Below, piece by piece: positions 8,416-16,442 of a stretch of DNA of 64,000 nt (within the stretch, counting starts at the first letter, position 1; every line of letters begins with the position of its first letter). Under the pieces are notes generated by a model. That model did no database searches. It had not been told where the DNA came from and was given only the letters and a program-made list of their open reading frames with translations. Made by a program: the position numbers and the translations under genes. The stretch spans positions 122,763 through 186,762 of the forward strand of contig PGZZ01000004.1 of the NCBI GenBank assembly GCA_002841545.1, read 5' to 3'. Source of the stretch: Firmicutes bacterium HGW-Firmicutes-16 (GTDB lineage: Bacteria > Bacillota > Clostridia > Oscillospirales > Oscillospiraceae).

Positions 8416-9618
8416 TTAAAGGGATGCGAAGTATTCATTAATAACATCCGTCCATTCCCCGCGGCAAATCATATGATGATTGCTGATGGGCGAATGGGCA
8501 AAGTAGTCGGTGCCGTCCTTCAGCTTCAGGCGCATTTGGGTACGACAGAGATCTGAGCGGTGCATAGTTTCGATTAGCTCTGCTTCACCTGCATAGTGAC
8601 GGGTCAAATCGTCGTTGCATTTAAATATCGTCATTGGGCCCGGAGCCATATCGCCCGACACCGCGACGCCGATTCCGGATTCAAAATGAGTAGTGAGCGT
8701 GTAGCTGTCCGGCATTGATATCGGGAGCGTGCAGTGAGCAAAAATAATCTCGCTCATTTCCGGATCCATACAGCTGGGATTTGCCATAAAGGAGGGCTCT
8801 CCGGTAAGCGCATACATAATCGACATACTTACGGCGCTCTTCGTGTCGCATTCGCATGCGGCGGGTATACCCTCGGAATTGAGGATTGCCAGAGCGAGAC
8901 AACCAGTGGTTTGAATCGCTGACAGCAGCCCGAAGCAGCGGACGGTTACGGCCTGCAAATCGTATTTTTCGACGAGTCTCTTGCTCGCTCCATATACGTT
9001 CAGAGCTTTTTCAACCTCGTCTGCACTGTAATTCATTGCTTTCAACTGTTTTGTATATGTATTTTCGACATAGCCGCCCTTGTGATACTCGTCCACGAGC
9101 TCCTGCATATTGATGTCGACAATCTTCATGCCGCAGGCATCGTAGACCTTTTTGGGGTCAGCTACACTCGATATCAGTCCGGAGGCAGTCGGATCGCCGA
9201 TGGCGCCCAGCCGCATACTGCGCAGCTGCTTTTTTGCATGGGCAACTCTTTCGAGTACGCCGATACGTTTTGCAATCGCTTCAACGCTGCCGTGAAGAAT
9301 TTCTCCCTTTGCGCCTATCTCGTTAAGATATCCCAAGATTTCCATTGCTGCAGCAAGCGAGTTGTAGGCCGGAGTTGTTAAGAGAATATAAGGCCCTTCG
9401 ACCTCTTTAAACACCGCTTTGAAGCTTTCCTCGGCGCCGCCGGAGGCGATGAAAAAGATCGGCAGTTCCTGAGTTTTAAGCTCCTCCATCGGGACACAAG
9501 ATATCTTTTTATTAAGCGCTTTTCCCAATTCGGCAAGAAAATCGTCACTGTACGCGGGAATGTGAGGATTGTTGCAGTCGACAGGTCCCATTAAAAACAG
9601 GCAGCCAAGTTGATTCAT
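8416..9618 (-). CDS. L-fucose isomerase-like protein
   Basis: The 400-residue protein resembles the L-fucose/L-arabinose isomerase-like family: an N-terminal Rossmann-like half (SGGAEESF, TTPAYNSLAAAMEILGYL) and a C-terminal half with ACECDTKSAVSMSIMYALTG and FESGIGVAVSGDMAPGPMTIF. Some members isomerise aldoses to ketoses with a divalent metal, but many are uncharacterised. I start it at 9618 (MNQLGCLFLM), preceded at ten bases by GGAGGG; that purine run overlaps an upstream in-frame ATG at 9636. It ends 40 bases from the nucleoside hydrolase, tail to tail. A role on ribose or another pentose from nucleosides is only suggested by position. Confidence 0.65.
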   Translation of the reverse strand: MNQLGCLFLMGPVDCNNPHIPAYSDDFLAELGKALNKKISCVPMEELKTQELPIFFIASGGAEESFKAVFKEVEGPYILLTTPAYNSLAAAMEILGYLNEIGAKGEILHGSVEAIAKRIGVLERVAHAKKQLRSMRLGAIGDPTASGLISSVADPKKVYDACGMKIVDINMQELVDEYHKGGYVENTYTKQLKAMNYSADEVEKALNVYGASKRLVEKYDLQAVTVRCFGLLSAIQTTGCLALAILNSEGIPAACECDTKSAVSMSIMYALTGEPSFMANPSCMDPEMSEIIFAHCTLPISMPDSYTLTTHFESGIGVAVSGDMAPGPMTIFKCNDDLTRHYAGEAELIETMHRSDLCRTQMRLKLKDGTDYFAHSPISNHHMICRGEWTDVINEYFASL

Positions 9619-9699
9619 ATTAGTCCATCCCTCCATAATTAAACTGCGTATTTATACGCTAATCGTTTCAGATTTCATAACAACTAAAGGAGAAAGAAC

Positions 9700-10257
9700 A
9701 TGCAGAAAGTGCTCTTTGTTGCCCATTGTGTCCTCAATACAGCCTCAAAAGTCGTAATGTTCTCCGATGAGGAGATGGCGGAGGAGGAAGCTCTTCGTCG
9801 CCGTTTTCTGGAGGCTGCAATAAGCTCCGGAGTTCAGCTGGTTCAGCTTCCCTGCCCCGAATTCTCAGCATTCGGGGCAAATCGTTGGGGGCATGTCAGC
9901 AATCAGTTTGATAACCCCTTTTTCCGTAAGCATTGCCGGGAACTGCTTCTGCCGTTCATTGATCAGATGAGGGAATATCTCGCTCATGGAGAGCGCTTTG
10001 AAATTCTCGGAGTTCTAGGTATTGATGGCAGTCCAAGCTGTGGAGTAGACTACACCTGTTTCGGCAATTGGTTTGGAAACTTCAGTGACCGAACCGACCT
10101 TAATGAAGTTTTGAATTCCTGCAGCATGGGACACGGCTCCGGCATCTTCATGCAGGTACTCAAAGACCTGCTATCCGAGTATGGAATAACTCAATGCGTT
10201 CACCTGCATGGTCTTTTTGCCTCTGAACCCGAAAAATGCATGGGACTTCTAACATAG
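9700..10257 (+). CDS. TudS-related (DUF523-like) putative desulfidase
   Basis: The 185-residue protein has the three Cys positions expected in the TudS/DUF523 family: Cys10 in VAHCVLN, the Cys of LPCPEFSAFG around residue 51, and SPSCG around residue 110. TudS proteins bind a [4Fe-4S] cluster and remove sulfur from thiouracil. This protein is a divergent relative of that family, so activity is not certain. AGGAGA precedes the ATG by eight bases. It is divergent from the FucI-like gene and close to uridine phosphorylase and nucleoside hydrolase genes. A function in recovering thiolated pyrimidines fits the context but is inferred. Confidence 0.65.
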   Translation: MQKVLFVAHCVLNTASKVVMFSDEEMAEEEALRRRFLEAAISSGVQLVQLPCPEFSAFGANRWGHVSNQFDNPFFRKHCRELLLPFIDQMREYLAHGERFEILGVLGIDGSPSCGVDYTCFGNWFGNFSDRTDLNEVLNSCSMGHGSGIFMQVLKDLLSEYGITQCVHLHGLFASEPEKCMGLLT

Positions 10258-10337
10258 GGCAATCAGTTTTAATTACCTATAGTTTTTAGGAAATCCTTTT
10301 AATGCGATATTAGCACATGTTTTTTTATCAATGAAAC

Positions 10338-10347
10338 GACAATTGTC
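10338..10347. promoter_or_regulatory. Perfect palindrome upstream of the Crp-family regulator
   Basis: GACAATTGTC lies 27 bases before the start of the Crp-type gene. The spacing fits an autoregulatory operator. Short palindromes occur by chance, so this is only a candidate. Confidence 0.3.
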
Positions 10348-10374
10348 ATCTTTTTAGCGAGGAATTTGTGAAAT

Positions 10375-11091
10375 ATGGACGAAATTATTAATTTGATAAT
10401 CGGAAATGTGTTGTCAAGTCTTTTCCTTCAGACTGCAAAATACACGACAAATCAGAAGGATTTGGCTGTGCTCATGCAAAACGGCTGTTCATTTCAAACC
10501 TTTGCACCCTCACAAAAGTTAATAAGCTGCGGGACCGCGGTAAATAAAGTATTTATTCTTGTGAACGGAAGCTGCCTCATTGTCTGCCATAATCAGGACG
10601 GGAAAGCAAGCGTTCAGGATTCACTACAGGCCCCGCAGATTTTTGGACTGACAGAGCTCATCAGTGAACAGCAGAGCTATTCCGCCTCAGTAATTGGAGA
10701 CAGGACAGGTATGGTGCTGGCAATCCCCTCAGCACTGTTTCTGCGGGCCATCCGGCACAATCTTGCGACCGATCAGGCAGTCATAAAATATTTGACTTAC
10801 CTCGCAAGACGAAACATGGATGCGTGGGAATGCTGTAACCTCTACGCTCCGAAGGACGCTCTTTCTCTCCATCTCTATGACTGGAGCAAAGACCAACAGT
10901 TGCCTTATACGCTAAAAATGGGACGGCTTGACCTAGCTGAATTTCTGCACATTCAGCTTCGTTCGCTTTACCGGTATCTGGATGACCTGAAAAAACAAGG
11001 TCTGTGCTGCGTTGTTAACGGAAAAATCACTATTACGGAAGCCAACTTCAGGGCATTGGAAAATTACTGTTCAATTATTGCTGAAAACTAA
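10375..11091 (+). CDS. Crp/Fnr-family transcriptional regulator
   Basis: The 238-residue protein has an N-terminal cyclic-nucleotide-binding-type beta roll (about residues 35-140, with ILVNGSCLIVCHN and QIFGLTELIS) and a C-terminal winged helix (LDLAEFLHIQLRSLYRYLDDLKKQGL at about 183-208). There is no Fnr-like N-terminal Cys cluster. The Arg/Ser residues of a true cAMP pocket are not recognisable, so the effector is unknown. GAGGAATTT precedes the ATG. Its 3' end overlaps the ribokinase gene on the other strand by four bases. It may regulate the neighbouring nucleoside and ribose genes. Confidence 0.85.
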   Translation: MDEIINLIIGNVLSSLFLQTAKYTTNQKDLAVLMQNGCSFQTFAPSQKLISCGTAVNKVFILVNGSCLIVCHNQDGKASVQDSLQAPQIFGLTELISEQQSYSASVIGDRTGMVLAIPSALFLRAIRHNLATDQAVIKYLTYLARRNMDAWECCNLYAPKDALSLHLYDWSKDQQLPYTLKMGRLDLAEFLHIQLRSLYRYLDDLKKQGLCCVVNGKITITEANFRALENYCSIIAEN

Positions 11092-11996
11092 TTATGTTTT
11101 GCAGGATGTTTCTCCGCGTAAATCAGAACCTCATTTGAAAAAGGAATCGATGGTGACGCTCCCTTTCTCGTAACGGAAATGCCACTTGCTATAGAAGCAA
11201 CGCGCATCGCGTCCACCGGTTTCTCTCCATTGAAAAGCTCGTGTAGAAAATAACCAGTAAAAGTGTCGCCGGCCGCGGTCGTATCGACTGCTTCACAGAC
11301 TATGGCTCCGCAGTAGTCTTTTTCGCCTTTTGCGTCTATATAAGCGGAGCCGTCCGCCCCTTTTGTCAGCAACACCGACAGGTTGGGATACATTTCATGC
11401 AAAGCATTCAGGATTTCGTCCACAGTCTCCGCTCCGCATATAGCCGCTCCCTCTATCTCATTGACAAGCAAAATGTCAACTTTGGTCATATCGTATGTCT
11501 TAACCGCATCGCTGAAGGGCGACGGATTAAAGGCAATGATAAGGCCTTTTTTGTTGGCTTCGTTAATTACGTAGCCGACACATGAAATTTCATTTTGAAG
11601 AATTATCAAATCTCCCACCGTGAAATTCGAGATAACTTCGTCAATATAAGTCTCCGTCACCTCGGCATTTGAGCCGGAAACGATGATTATGCTATTCTGC
11701 CCCTCACTGTCCACCTGAATAACAGCATGTCCGTTGGGGTTGTTTGACCGTCTTATATAATCTGTTCGAATTCCGTCGGCTGCAAGCGCATGCATGAACG
11801 CTTCCCCGTCGTTTCCTACCACACCCGCAAAGAAGACCTCACTTCCTGCCCGCGCGAGAGCTACTGCCTGATTGAAGCCCTTTCCTCCGCAGAATGATTC
11901 GTATCGTTGTGCGGCTATTGTTTCTTTAGGTTTGACCAAACTTGCAACGCTATATGTCTTGTCGATATTTAAAGACCCTAAAACGAGTTTTTTCAT
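11088..11996 (-). CDS. rbsK: Ribokinase (PfkB family)
   Basis: This 302-residue PfkB-family kinase phosphorylates ribose to ribose-5-phosphate with ATP. It has the N-terminal LGSLNIDKTYSV, the glycine motif FCGGKGFNQAVALARAG around residue 35-51, and the C-terminal DTTAAGDTFTGYF with the catalytic Asp around 243. These match RbsK rather than fructokinase. The start overlaps the stop of the upstream LacI-ribokinase fusion gene (ATGA type, 11993-11996), so both are made from one message. Substrate supply is presumably the nucleoside hydrolase product. Confidence 0.88.
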   Translation of the reverse strand: MKKLVLGSLNIDKTYSVASLVKPKETIAAQRYESFCGGKGFNQAVALARAGSEVFFAGVVGNDGEAFMHALAADGIRTDYIRRSNNPNGHAVIQVDSEGQNSIIIVSGSNAEVTETYIDEVISNFTVGDLIILQNEISCVGYVINEANKKGLIIAFNPSPFSDAVKTYDMTKVDILLVNEIEGAAICGAETVDEILNALHEMYPNLSVLLTKGADGSAYIDAKGEKDYCGAIVCEAVDTTAAGDTFTGYFLHELFNGEKPVDAMRVASIASGISVTRKGASPSIPFSNEVLIYAEKHPAKHN

Positions 11997-13888
11997 TCAT
12001 TATCGCTCCCGAAATCGTCTTTATGCTCAAAATAGTATAGTTCCAGCGTTTCTCTGTCAACTAACGAACCAGGCACGCCATGTCTGGTCGTAGATAAGCC
12101 TCCGGCGCATGTCGCATATTTGATTGCCTCTTCCACGCTCTTACCAAGAAACAGGTAAAAAGCAAGCGCTGCAACAAATGCGTCAGCCGCTCCTGTCGTA
12201 TCGACAGGAGTGATTCCGATGGCAGGAAAATATCTCTTCCGCTCAGCATCCAAAAGAAAACAACCCTTGTCTCCCATCGTTATGATTACGGTTTTTGCCC
12301 CGTGCCTTTTGAAGTATTTTGCTTTATCCTCAACAGAAGGAAACTGCGGAAGCAGAGCTTCGGCCTCTTTGATATTCGGAACAAGAACATCCGTGTTTTG
12401 AAGCAGTTCCGGAATCAAGGAGCTGACGGCACAAGGTTTTAGAATTACCTTGACTTTATGTTTGTGCGCCATTTTAGCGGCATGCAGAACAACGCTTTGC
12501 TTCAATTCAGTTTGCAGCAGACAGTAATCGGCGTTCTCAAACAGATATTCGCATTTATCGATATCCTCGGTCGTAAGAGCGGCATTAGCTCCGTCGAGTA
12601 TGGAAATATTGCTCTCCGCATTTTTCTGTATATAGATATATGCATGCCCTGTCGGGATATCGTTGCGTGCCGTGACGCCATCCGCACACACCGAATTCGA
12701 CTTCAAACATTCGAAAATCTGGCGTCCGTCATAGTCATTGCCAATCGAGGATATCAATGCTGCAGATGCGCCGAGCTTTGCAATACCGACGGCTTGATTC
12801 AGGCCTTTTCCTCCCGGCATATCGACCCTATGTCTTATCGTAATTGTCTCTCCCGGCTCCGGCTGTTTATCTACCGACAGCAGCGTGTCTATGTTTGTTG
12901 AACCTACGACAACAAAATGACCATATTCCCTTTTCTTCGGGGGGACAATGCTGTCCATGCGAGAAACTTTATACTCCTTGTGGAACTCAGTATATTGGGT
13001 GTTACACGCTTCAATTGCATTAATAAGGTTGTCGGCAGTAAACTCGCCTATTTCTTCGAACGGTTTTGTAATCGATGAAACCTGCACTCCCATGACTTTT
13101 ATGCCGTCTGAATCAATTCCCAATACCGAAATATCCTCGGGTACGCGGATATTGAACTTTTCAGCCATTGCAGCAAATCGGTTCAGCGACGGAGTATCAA
13201 AACAAACAATACCCGTATGCGCCTGCAGCCACAAGGAATCGCAGTCCGACACCATACAGCGTATCGAGCCGTCGTCTGAAAAAAGCTTGTGATCGTACAG
13301 GCATCTGCCTATGCCATCAGCAAAGTCGGATTCAGTAATACCATTTTTTGAATACAGGCAGCCTATGTTCTTGTGCCCCTGATTAATCAGACTTCCGGCC
13401 GCAGCATAACCGAGATCGAAGTATGAGAAATTTGTATTTGTCGCCGACACCTTTTCTTCTCTGTTGAGCGTGCACAACTTAATCTGGCTTTGCAAAATAT
13501 CTTTCGGTACGGCTTTTCCTGAAAATAATTCCTTATTCCAGATTATGCCGTCGACATGATGAGCCGCAAGTATCTGAAAATTCTGAGTCTCTTCATCCCC
13601 GGAGGAAAAAGTACAGACAATCGTGCTGTAACCTCTTACCCTCGCCCTCTTAACTATACCTGTAAGCAGTCCATAATCTGCGGATTCTCCTATCAGCACC
13701 CCTATTATTAAAGACGGCCTTAATTCGTCTGTCTGGCGATCCATATATGGCGAGTAATGGTACATTTTTACTATTCCAAGAATTCGTTCTCTCGTTTCGG
13801 CGCTGATACTGTCATCTTTTTTATTTATAACCTTTGAAACGGTCGAGACAGAAACATTTGCCATTTCGGCTATTTCTCTGATGGTCAT
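11993..13888 (-). CDS. LacI-type regulator fused to a PfkB/ribokinase domain
   Basis: This is a 631-residue two-part protein. Residues 1-55 are a LacI helix-turn-helix (TIREIAEMANVSVSTVSKVI) and residues 60-315 a periplasmic-binding-protein-like sensor (GVLIGESADYGLLTGIV, VPEDISVLGID). From about 325 a PfkB kinase follows, with VVGSTNIDTLLSV, MPGGKGLNQAVGIAKLGA and the catalytic block DTTGAADAFVAALAFYLF. In the last block the usual GAGD reads GAAD. The regulator may sense the sugar that its own kinase half uses. It is followed by a separate ribokinase with overlapping stop and start. Candidate LacI-type operators lie just upstream. Confidence 0.88.
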   Translation of the reverse strand: MTIREIAEMANVSVSTVSKVINKKDDSISAETRERILGIVKMYHYSPYMDRQTDELRPSLIIGVLIGESADYGLLTGIVKRARVRGYSTIVCTFSSGDEETQNFQILAAHHVDGIIWNKELFSGKAVPKDILQSQIKLCTLNREEKVSATNTNFSYFDLGYAAAGSLINQGHKNIGCLYSKNGITESDFADGIGRCLYDHKLFSDDGSIRCMVSDCDSLWLQAHTGIVCFDTPSLNRFAAMAEKFNIRVPEDISVLGIDSDGIKVMGVQVSSITKPFEEIGEFTADNLINAIEACNTQYTEFHKEYKVSRMDSIVPPKKREYGHFVVVGSTNIDTLLSVDKQPEPGETITIRHRVDMPGGKGLNQAVGIAKLGASAALISSIGNDYDGRQIFECLKSNSVCADGVTARNDIPTGHAYIYIQKNAESNISILDGANAALTTEDIDKCEYLFENADYCLLQTELKQSVVLHAAKMAHKHKVKVILKPCAVSSLIPELLQNTDVLVPNIKEAEALLPQFPSVEDKAKYFKRHGAKTVIITMGDKGCFLLDAERKRYFPAIGITPVDTTGAADAFVAALAFYLFLGKSVEEAIKYATCAGGLSTTRHGVPGSLVDRETLELYYFEHKDDFGSDNE

Positions 13889-13936
13889 ATGTTTTCGCCT
13901 CCCTTAATATCATTTCATAGTTTTTCTGCCAATTAA

Positions 13937-13960
13937 GAAACCATTTCCGAAACTATTTTC
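13937..13960. promoter_or_regulatory. Paired LacI-type operator candidates
   Basis: GAAACCATTTC at 13937-13947 and GAAACTATTTTC at 13949-13960 are two adjacent GAAA-N3/4-TTTC palindromes of the kind bound by LacI/PurR-type regulators. They lie 50-72 bases before the start of the LacI-kinase fusion gene. Autoregulation is the simplest reading. Confidence 0.4.
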
Positions 13961-13985
13961 TCATTTAGTAAATCACCAACTCCAA

Positions 13986-14109
13986 CAAATGTCAATTGTG
14001 CATTTGGCCATATCTTTGTGCTTGTTTTACAACAGTATGATGGTTGCGGATAAGTGTTCCCCATCATTGGCTGAGAAAGATTAAATTGACATATAATTAG
14101 ATATGTCAA
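13986..14109. promoter_or_regulatory. Palindrome-rich spacer between the LacI fusion and the short spoVT copy
   Basis: Two further palindromes lie in this spacer. CAAATG at 13986 and CATTTG at 14001 flank nine bases. At 14086-14109 the 9-base arms TTGACATAT and ATATGTCAA flank AATTAG, a perfect 24-bp inverted repeat. They could be operators for the Crp or LacI-type proteins nearby; no protein can be assigned. Confidence 0.35.
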
Positions 14110-14187
14110 GCTCGTTTGTGTTTTCAGAAAACGAGTCGCAGTTCCGGAGTCCGCTATATTTTTCTATATACACATGGAAGTTTGTCG

Positions 14188-14372
14188 CAAATAAGAATAA
14201 TGCGCCAAAATTGGCAAAGAATATGGATGCTTGGAATATGTATCATTTACAACAAGTCTGATGGCGCAGCCACTCAAACGGTTTATGCCCTGTCCCCCCC
14301 GACTTGCGTATACCGAAGACATAAGCATTGGCTCCGCCGAGAATTAAATTTGCGCATCAGCCGCATGGGAGG
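14188..14372 (+). repeat. Leader segment shared with the intact spoVT locus
   Basis: This stretch resembles 30482-30662, upstream of the intact spoVT gene. Shared blocks are GAATAATGCGCCA, CAAAGAATATG, TGCTTGGAAT, a C-rich CCTGT-CCCCCC block and the ribosome site GGGAGGTTTT. The parts between have diverged. The two 5' regions are therefore related by duplication. Confidence 0.6.
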
Positions 14373-14379
14373 TTTTTTT

Positions 14380-14562
14380 ATGAAAGCAACAGGAATTGTA
14401 CGCCGGATCGACGATCTCGGCAGAGTTGTCATACCGAAGGAAATCCGCCGCACACTTCGAATTCGCGATGGAGACCCCTCACTGACAACGTTGACAGTGT
14501 TCAACAGGTTCTATATCGCGATGGATGAACTTGAAAAAAGAGCGGTCGATAGCTCTACATAA
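14380..14562 (+). CDS. Truncated SpoVT-like AbrB-domain protein
   Basis: A 60-residue frame begins MKATGIVRRIDDLGRVVIP, identical over residues 1-33 to the SpoVT protein encoded at 30669. It then changes abruptly after GDP to an unrelated tail of 27 residues. It therefore keeps the swapped-hairpin DNA-binding region but lacks the GAF-like effector domain of SpoVT (about 179 residues). GGGAGG lies seven bases before the ATG, and a strong terminator follows. It may be a decaying gene fragment. But eleven of the 33 shared codons differ, all silently, so the protein sequence was under selection for some time after the copy was made. Confidence 0.6.
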   Translation: MKATGIVRRIDDLGRVVIPKEIRRTLRIRDGDPSLTTLTVFNRFYIAMDELEKRAVDSST

Positions 14563-14595
14563 TCGCTCAAAGCATTGGCAAATAAGGTCTTCACA

Positions 14596-14636
14596 AAACA
14601 GCCCAGACAGCAATAATACTGTCTGGGCTGTTTTCT
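14596..14636. terminator. Strong bidirectional terminator
   Basis: The arms AACAGCCCAGACAG and CTGTCTGGGCTGTT flank a short loop and are followed by TTTTC on the plus strand, with an A-run on the other side. It lies between the short spoVT copy (plus) and the end of the Dpp/Nik-type ABC operon (minus) and can serve both. Confidence 0.85.
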
Positions 14637-14692
14637 CAACGCATTTCAATTTAGTTGTTTATAGCTATACACCTCAAAAAACAAATCTACGC

Positions 14693-15454
14693 TCAAATGG
14701 CAGAGGACATCAACTGCTGCGTATAAGAATGCTTGGGTCGATTGAAAATTTCATCAGCGCTTCCCATTTCAACAATCTTCCCGTTGTTCATCACAGCAAC
14801 ACGCTGACACACGGCTTTAATAACGTCCAAGTCGTGAGAAACATAGAGAATTGAAATACCCTTCTCCATCTGTTTTTCCTTAATCAAGGCTATAACCTGC
14901 GCCTGCACCGAAACGTCCAGCATGGAGGTCGGCTCATCACATATCAGGAGCTTGGGGTTCACTGACAAGGCACGAACAATAGATAAACGCTGTGCCTGTC
15001 CTCCGCTGATTTCATGAGGATATTTATTGCTTTGATCCCGCGAAACACCTACACTGTCGAGCATCTCATACACCCTGCTGCGCTCTTCCTCCCTACTTTT
15101 TGCAAGATGAAACAGCCTTATTGGTTCAGCACAGCAATTATAAACAGTGGAGCGCGGATTAAATGTCATCTGGGGATTTTGAAAAACGATTTGTATATCC
15201 CTGCGCATTTTAAGCCACTCATTTTTCTTCATTGTCGACAGCTCACGGCCGTTATATCGAATGCTTCCGGAGTCAGGCTTCAAAAAGCCCATTATCATTC
15301 TGGAGGTCGTAGTTTTACCGCAGCCGCTTCCGCCTATCAGTCCGAAGATTTCACCTTCACAAATTTGAAAGCTGATGTCATCTACTGCGTTTACCTTTTT
15401 ATTTCGCCAAAACCCCGACTCGAAGCTCTTGCATAAGTTGGTAACTTCCAACAT
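14693..15454 (-). CDS. Peptide/nickel-type ABC transporter ATPase (second, DppF/OppF-like)
   Basis: The 253-residue ATPase has Walker [12 protein letters not shown], the signature ISGGQAQRLSIVRAL, Walker B LLICDEPTS and switch HD in LYVSHDLDVI. It is the shorter of two ATPases and lacks most of the C-terminal cysteine-containing oligopeptide domain. I start it at the ATG at 15454, preceded by AAGGAAG; a GTG at 15463 is also in frame. It overlaps the preceding ATPase gene by 56 bases, so the two are translationally coupled. It is the last gene of a six-gene minus-strand operon that ends at the terminator at 14596-14636. Confidence 0.87.
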   Translation of the reverse strand: MLEVTNLCKSFESGFWRNKKVNAVDDISFQICEGEIFGLIGGSGCGKTTTSRMIMGFLKPDSGSIRYNGRELSTMKKNEWLKMRRDIQIVFQNPQMTFNPRSTVYNCCAEPIRLFHLAKSREEERSRVYEMLDSVGVSRDQSNKYPHEISGGQAQRLSIVRALSVNPKLLICDEPTSMLDVSVQAQVIALIKEKQMEKGISILYVSHDLDVIKAVCQRVAVMNNGKIVEMGSADEIFNRPKHSYTQQLMSSAI

Positions 15455-16433
15455 ACTTAACACTTCCTTCTTCCGTCTGCCCTATTTGACGGTTACATCT
15501 TACCATGTGATTATTTTCAGCTTCTTTAAGCTCCGTCGTTCCCTGCCCACAGCTCTCACAGGCATAGGGGCAGCGGTCTTTAAACCTGCACCCGTCAGGT
15601 AAATCCGAAAAAGCCGGCATAAAGCCTTTCATAACTTTAAAGCCTTTAGACGGAGTTGATGCAATTAAGCCCTGAGTATAGGGATGAATAGGATGTTCCA
15701 AAACGTCAGCCGTTTTTCCTATCTCAACAATTTCTCCCGCATACATAACAGCGACTCGGTCCGCCAGTCTGTTTGCCAGCGGTATATCGTGAGTTATCAG
15801 CATCATAGCGCAGTTCATCTCTTGCCTAAGTTCCGAAAGGATTTCCAAAACGTCCTTTCTCAAAGCCCAGTCTATGGCCTTTGTCGGCTCATCTATTACA
15901 AGAAGATCCGGATGTGTGAGTATACCCATGGATATCAGAACCCGCTGGCACATTCCGCCTGACAGCTCACATGGGAAATCATCATATATTGAAGCGCCTC
16001 TTGGAAGTTTCAACTTTCCGAAAATATCTGTAACCTTTGACTTCACAACAGCCTTGGCATCGGTTCTATTGTGTTTTTTCCCGAGCGTGCACTCGGACAC
16101 CTGTTTCCCGACCCTCATCAAAGGATCCAGCGAGGTTGAGGGGCTCTGTGGCACACACATGATTTCGTTGCCTCGCAGCTCCCTGAATTCCGAATCCTTC
16201 ATGTGCAATGTTTCTTGACCCTTGTACATTATGCTTCCCGATACAATAGCGTTTTCCGGTAGTAAGTGCAGGATGGCGCTGCCTGTAACGGATTTACCGC
16301 AACCGGTCTCTCCGATAACGGCCAGAATTTCATCTTTATATATGTCCAAATTCAACTGATTGATTATGTTGATGGGCTTTTTCTTTACTAAAAATCCTAC
16401 ATTAAGATTTCGAATCTGTAGTAGCTCGTCCAT
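15399..16433 (-). CDS. Peptide/nickel-type ABC transporter ATPase (first, DppD/OppD-like)
   Basis: The 344-residue ATPase has Walker A GETGCGKSVTGSA, the signature LSGGMCQRVLISMG, Walker B LLVIDEPTKAID and switch ITHDIPLANRL. After residue 265 it carries the oligopeptide-transporter C-terminal domain with clustered cysteines (GCRFKDRCPYACESCG), which binds an Fe-S cluster in some members. In the Walker B region AIDW replaces the more common ALDV. It lies nine bases downstream of the permease gene. Together with the second ATPase it energises uptake through the two permeases encoded upstream. Confidence 0.87.
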   Translation of the reverse strand: MDELLQIRNLNVGFLVKKKPINIINQLNLDIYKDEILAVIGETGCGKSVTGSAILHLLPENAIVSGSIMYKGQETLHMKDSEFRELRGNEIMCVPQSPSTSLDPLMRVGKQVSECTLGKKHNRTDAKAVVKSKVTDIFGKLKLPRGASIYDDFPCELSGGMCQRVLISMGILTHPDLLVIDEPTKAIDWALRKDVLEILSELRQEMNCAMMLITHDIPLANRLADRVAVMYAGEIVEIGKTADVLEHPIHPYTQGLIASTPSKGFKVMKGFMPAFSDLPDGCRFKDRCPYACESCGQGTTELKEAENNHMVRCNRQIGQTEEGSVKYVGSYQLMQELRVGVLAK

Positions 16434-16442
16434 AGTGCTCTC

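Noticed and set aside
14116..14562. A single 148-codon gene reading into the short SpoVT copy
   Set aside because: The first 88 codons correspond to the duplicated leader read in another frame than at the intact locus, and the ribosome site GGGAGG sits directly before the ATG at 14380.
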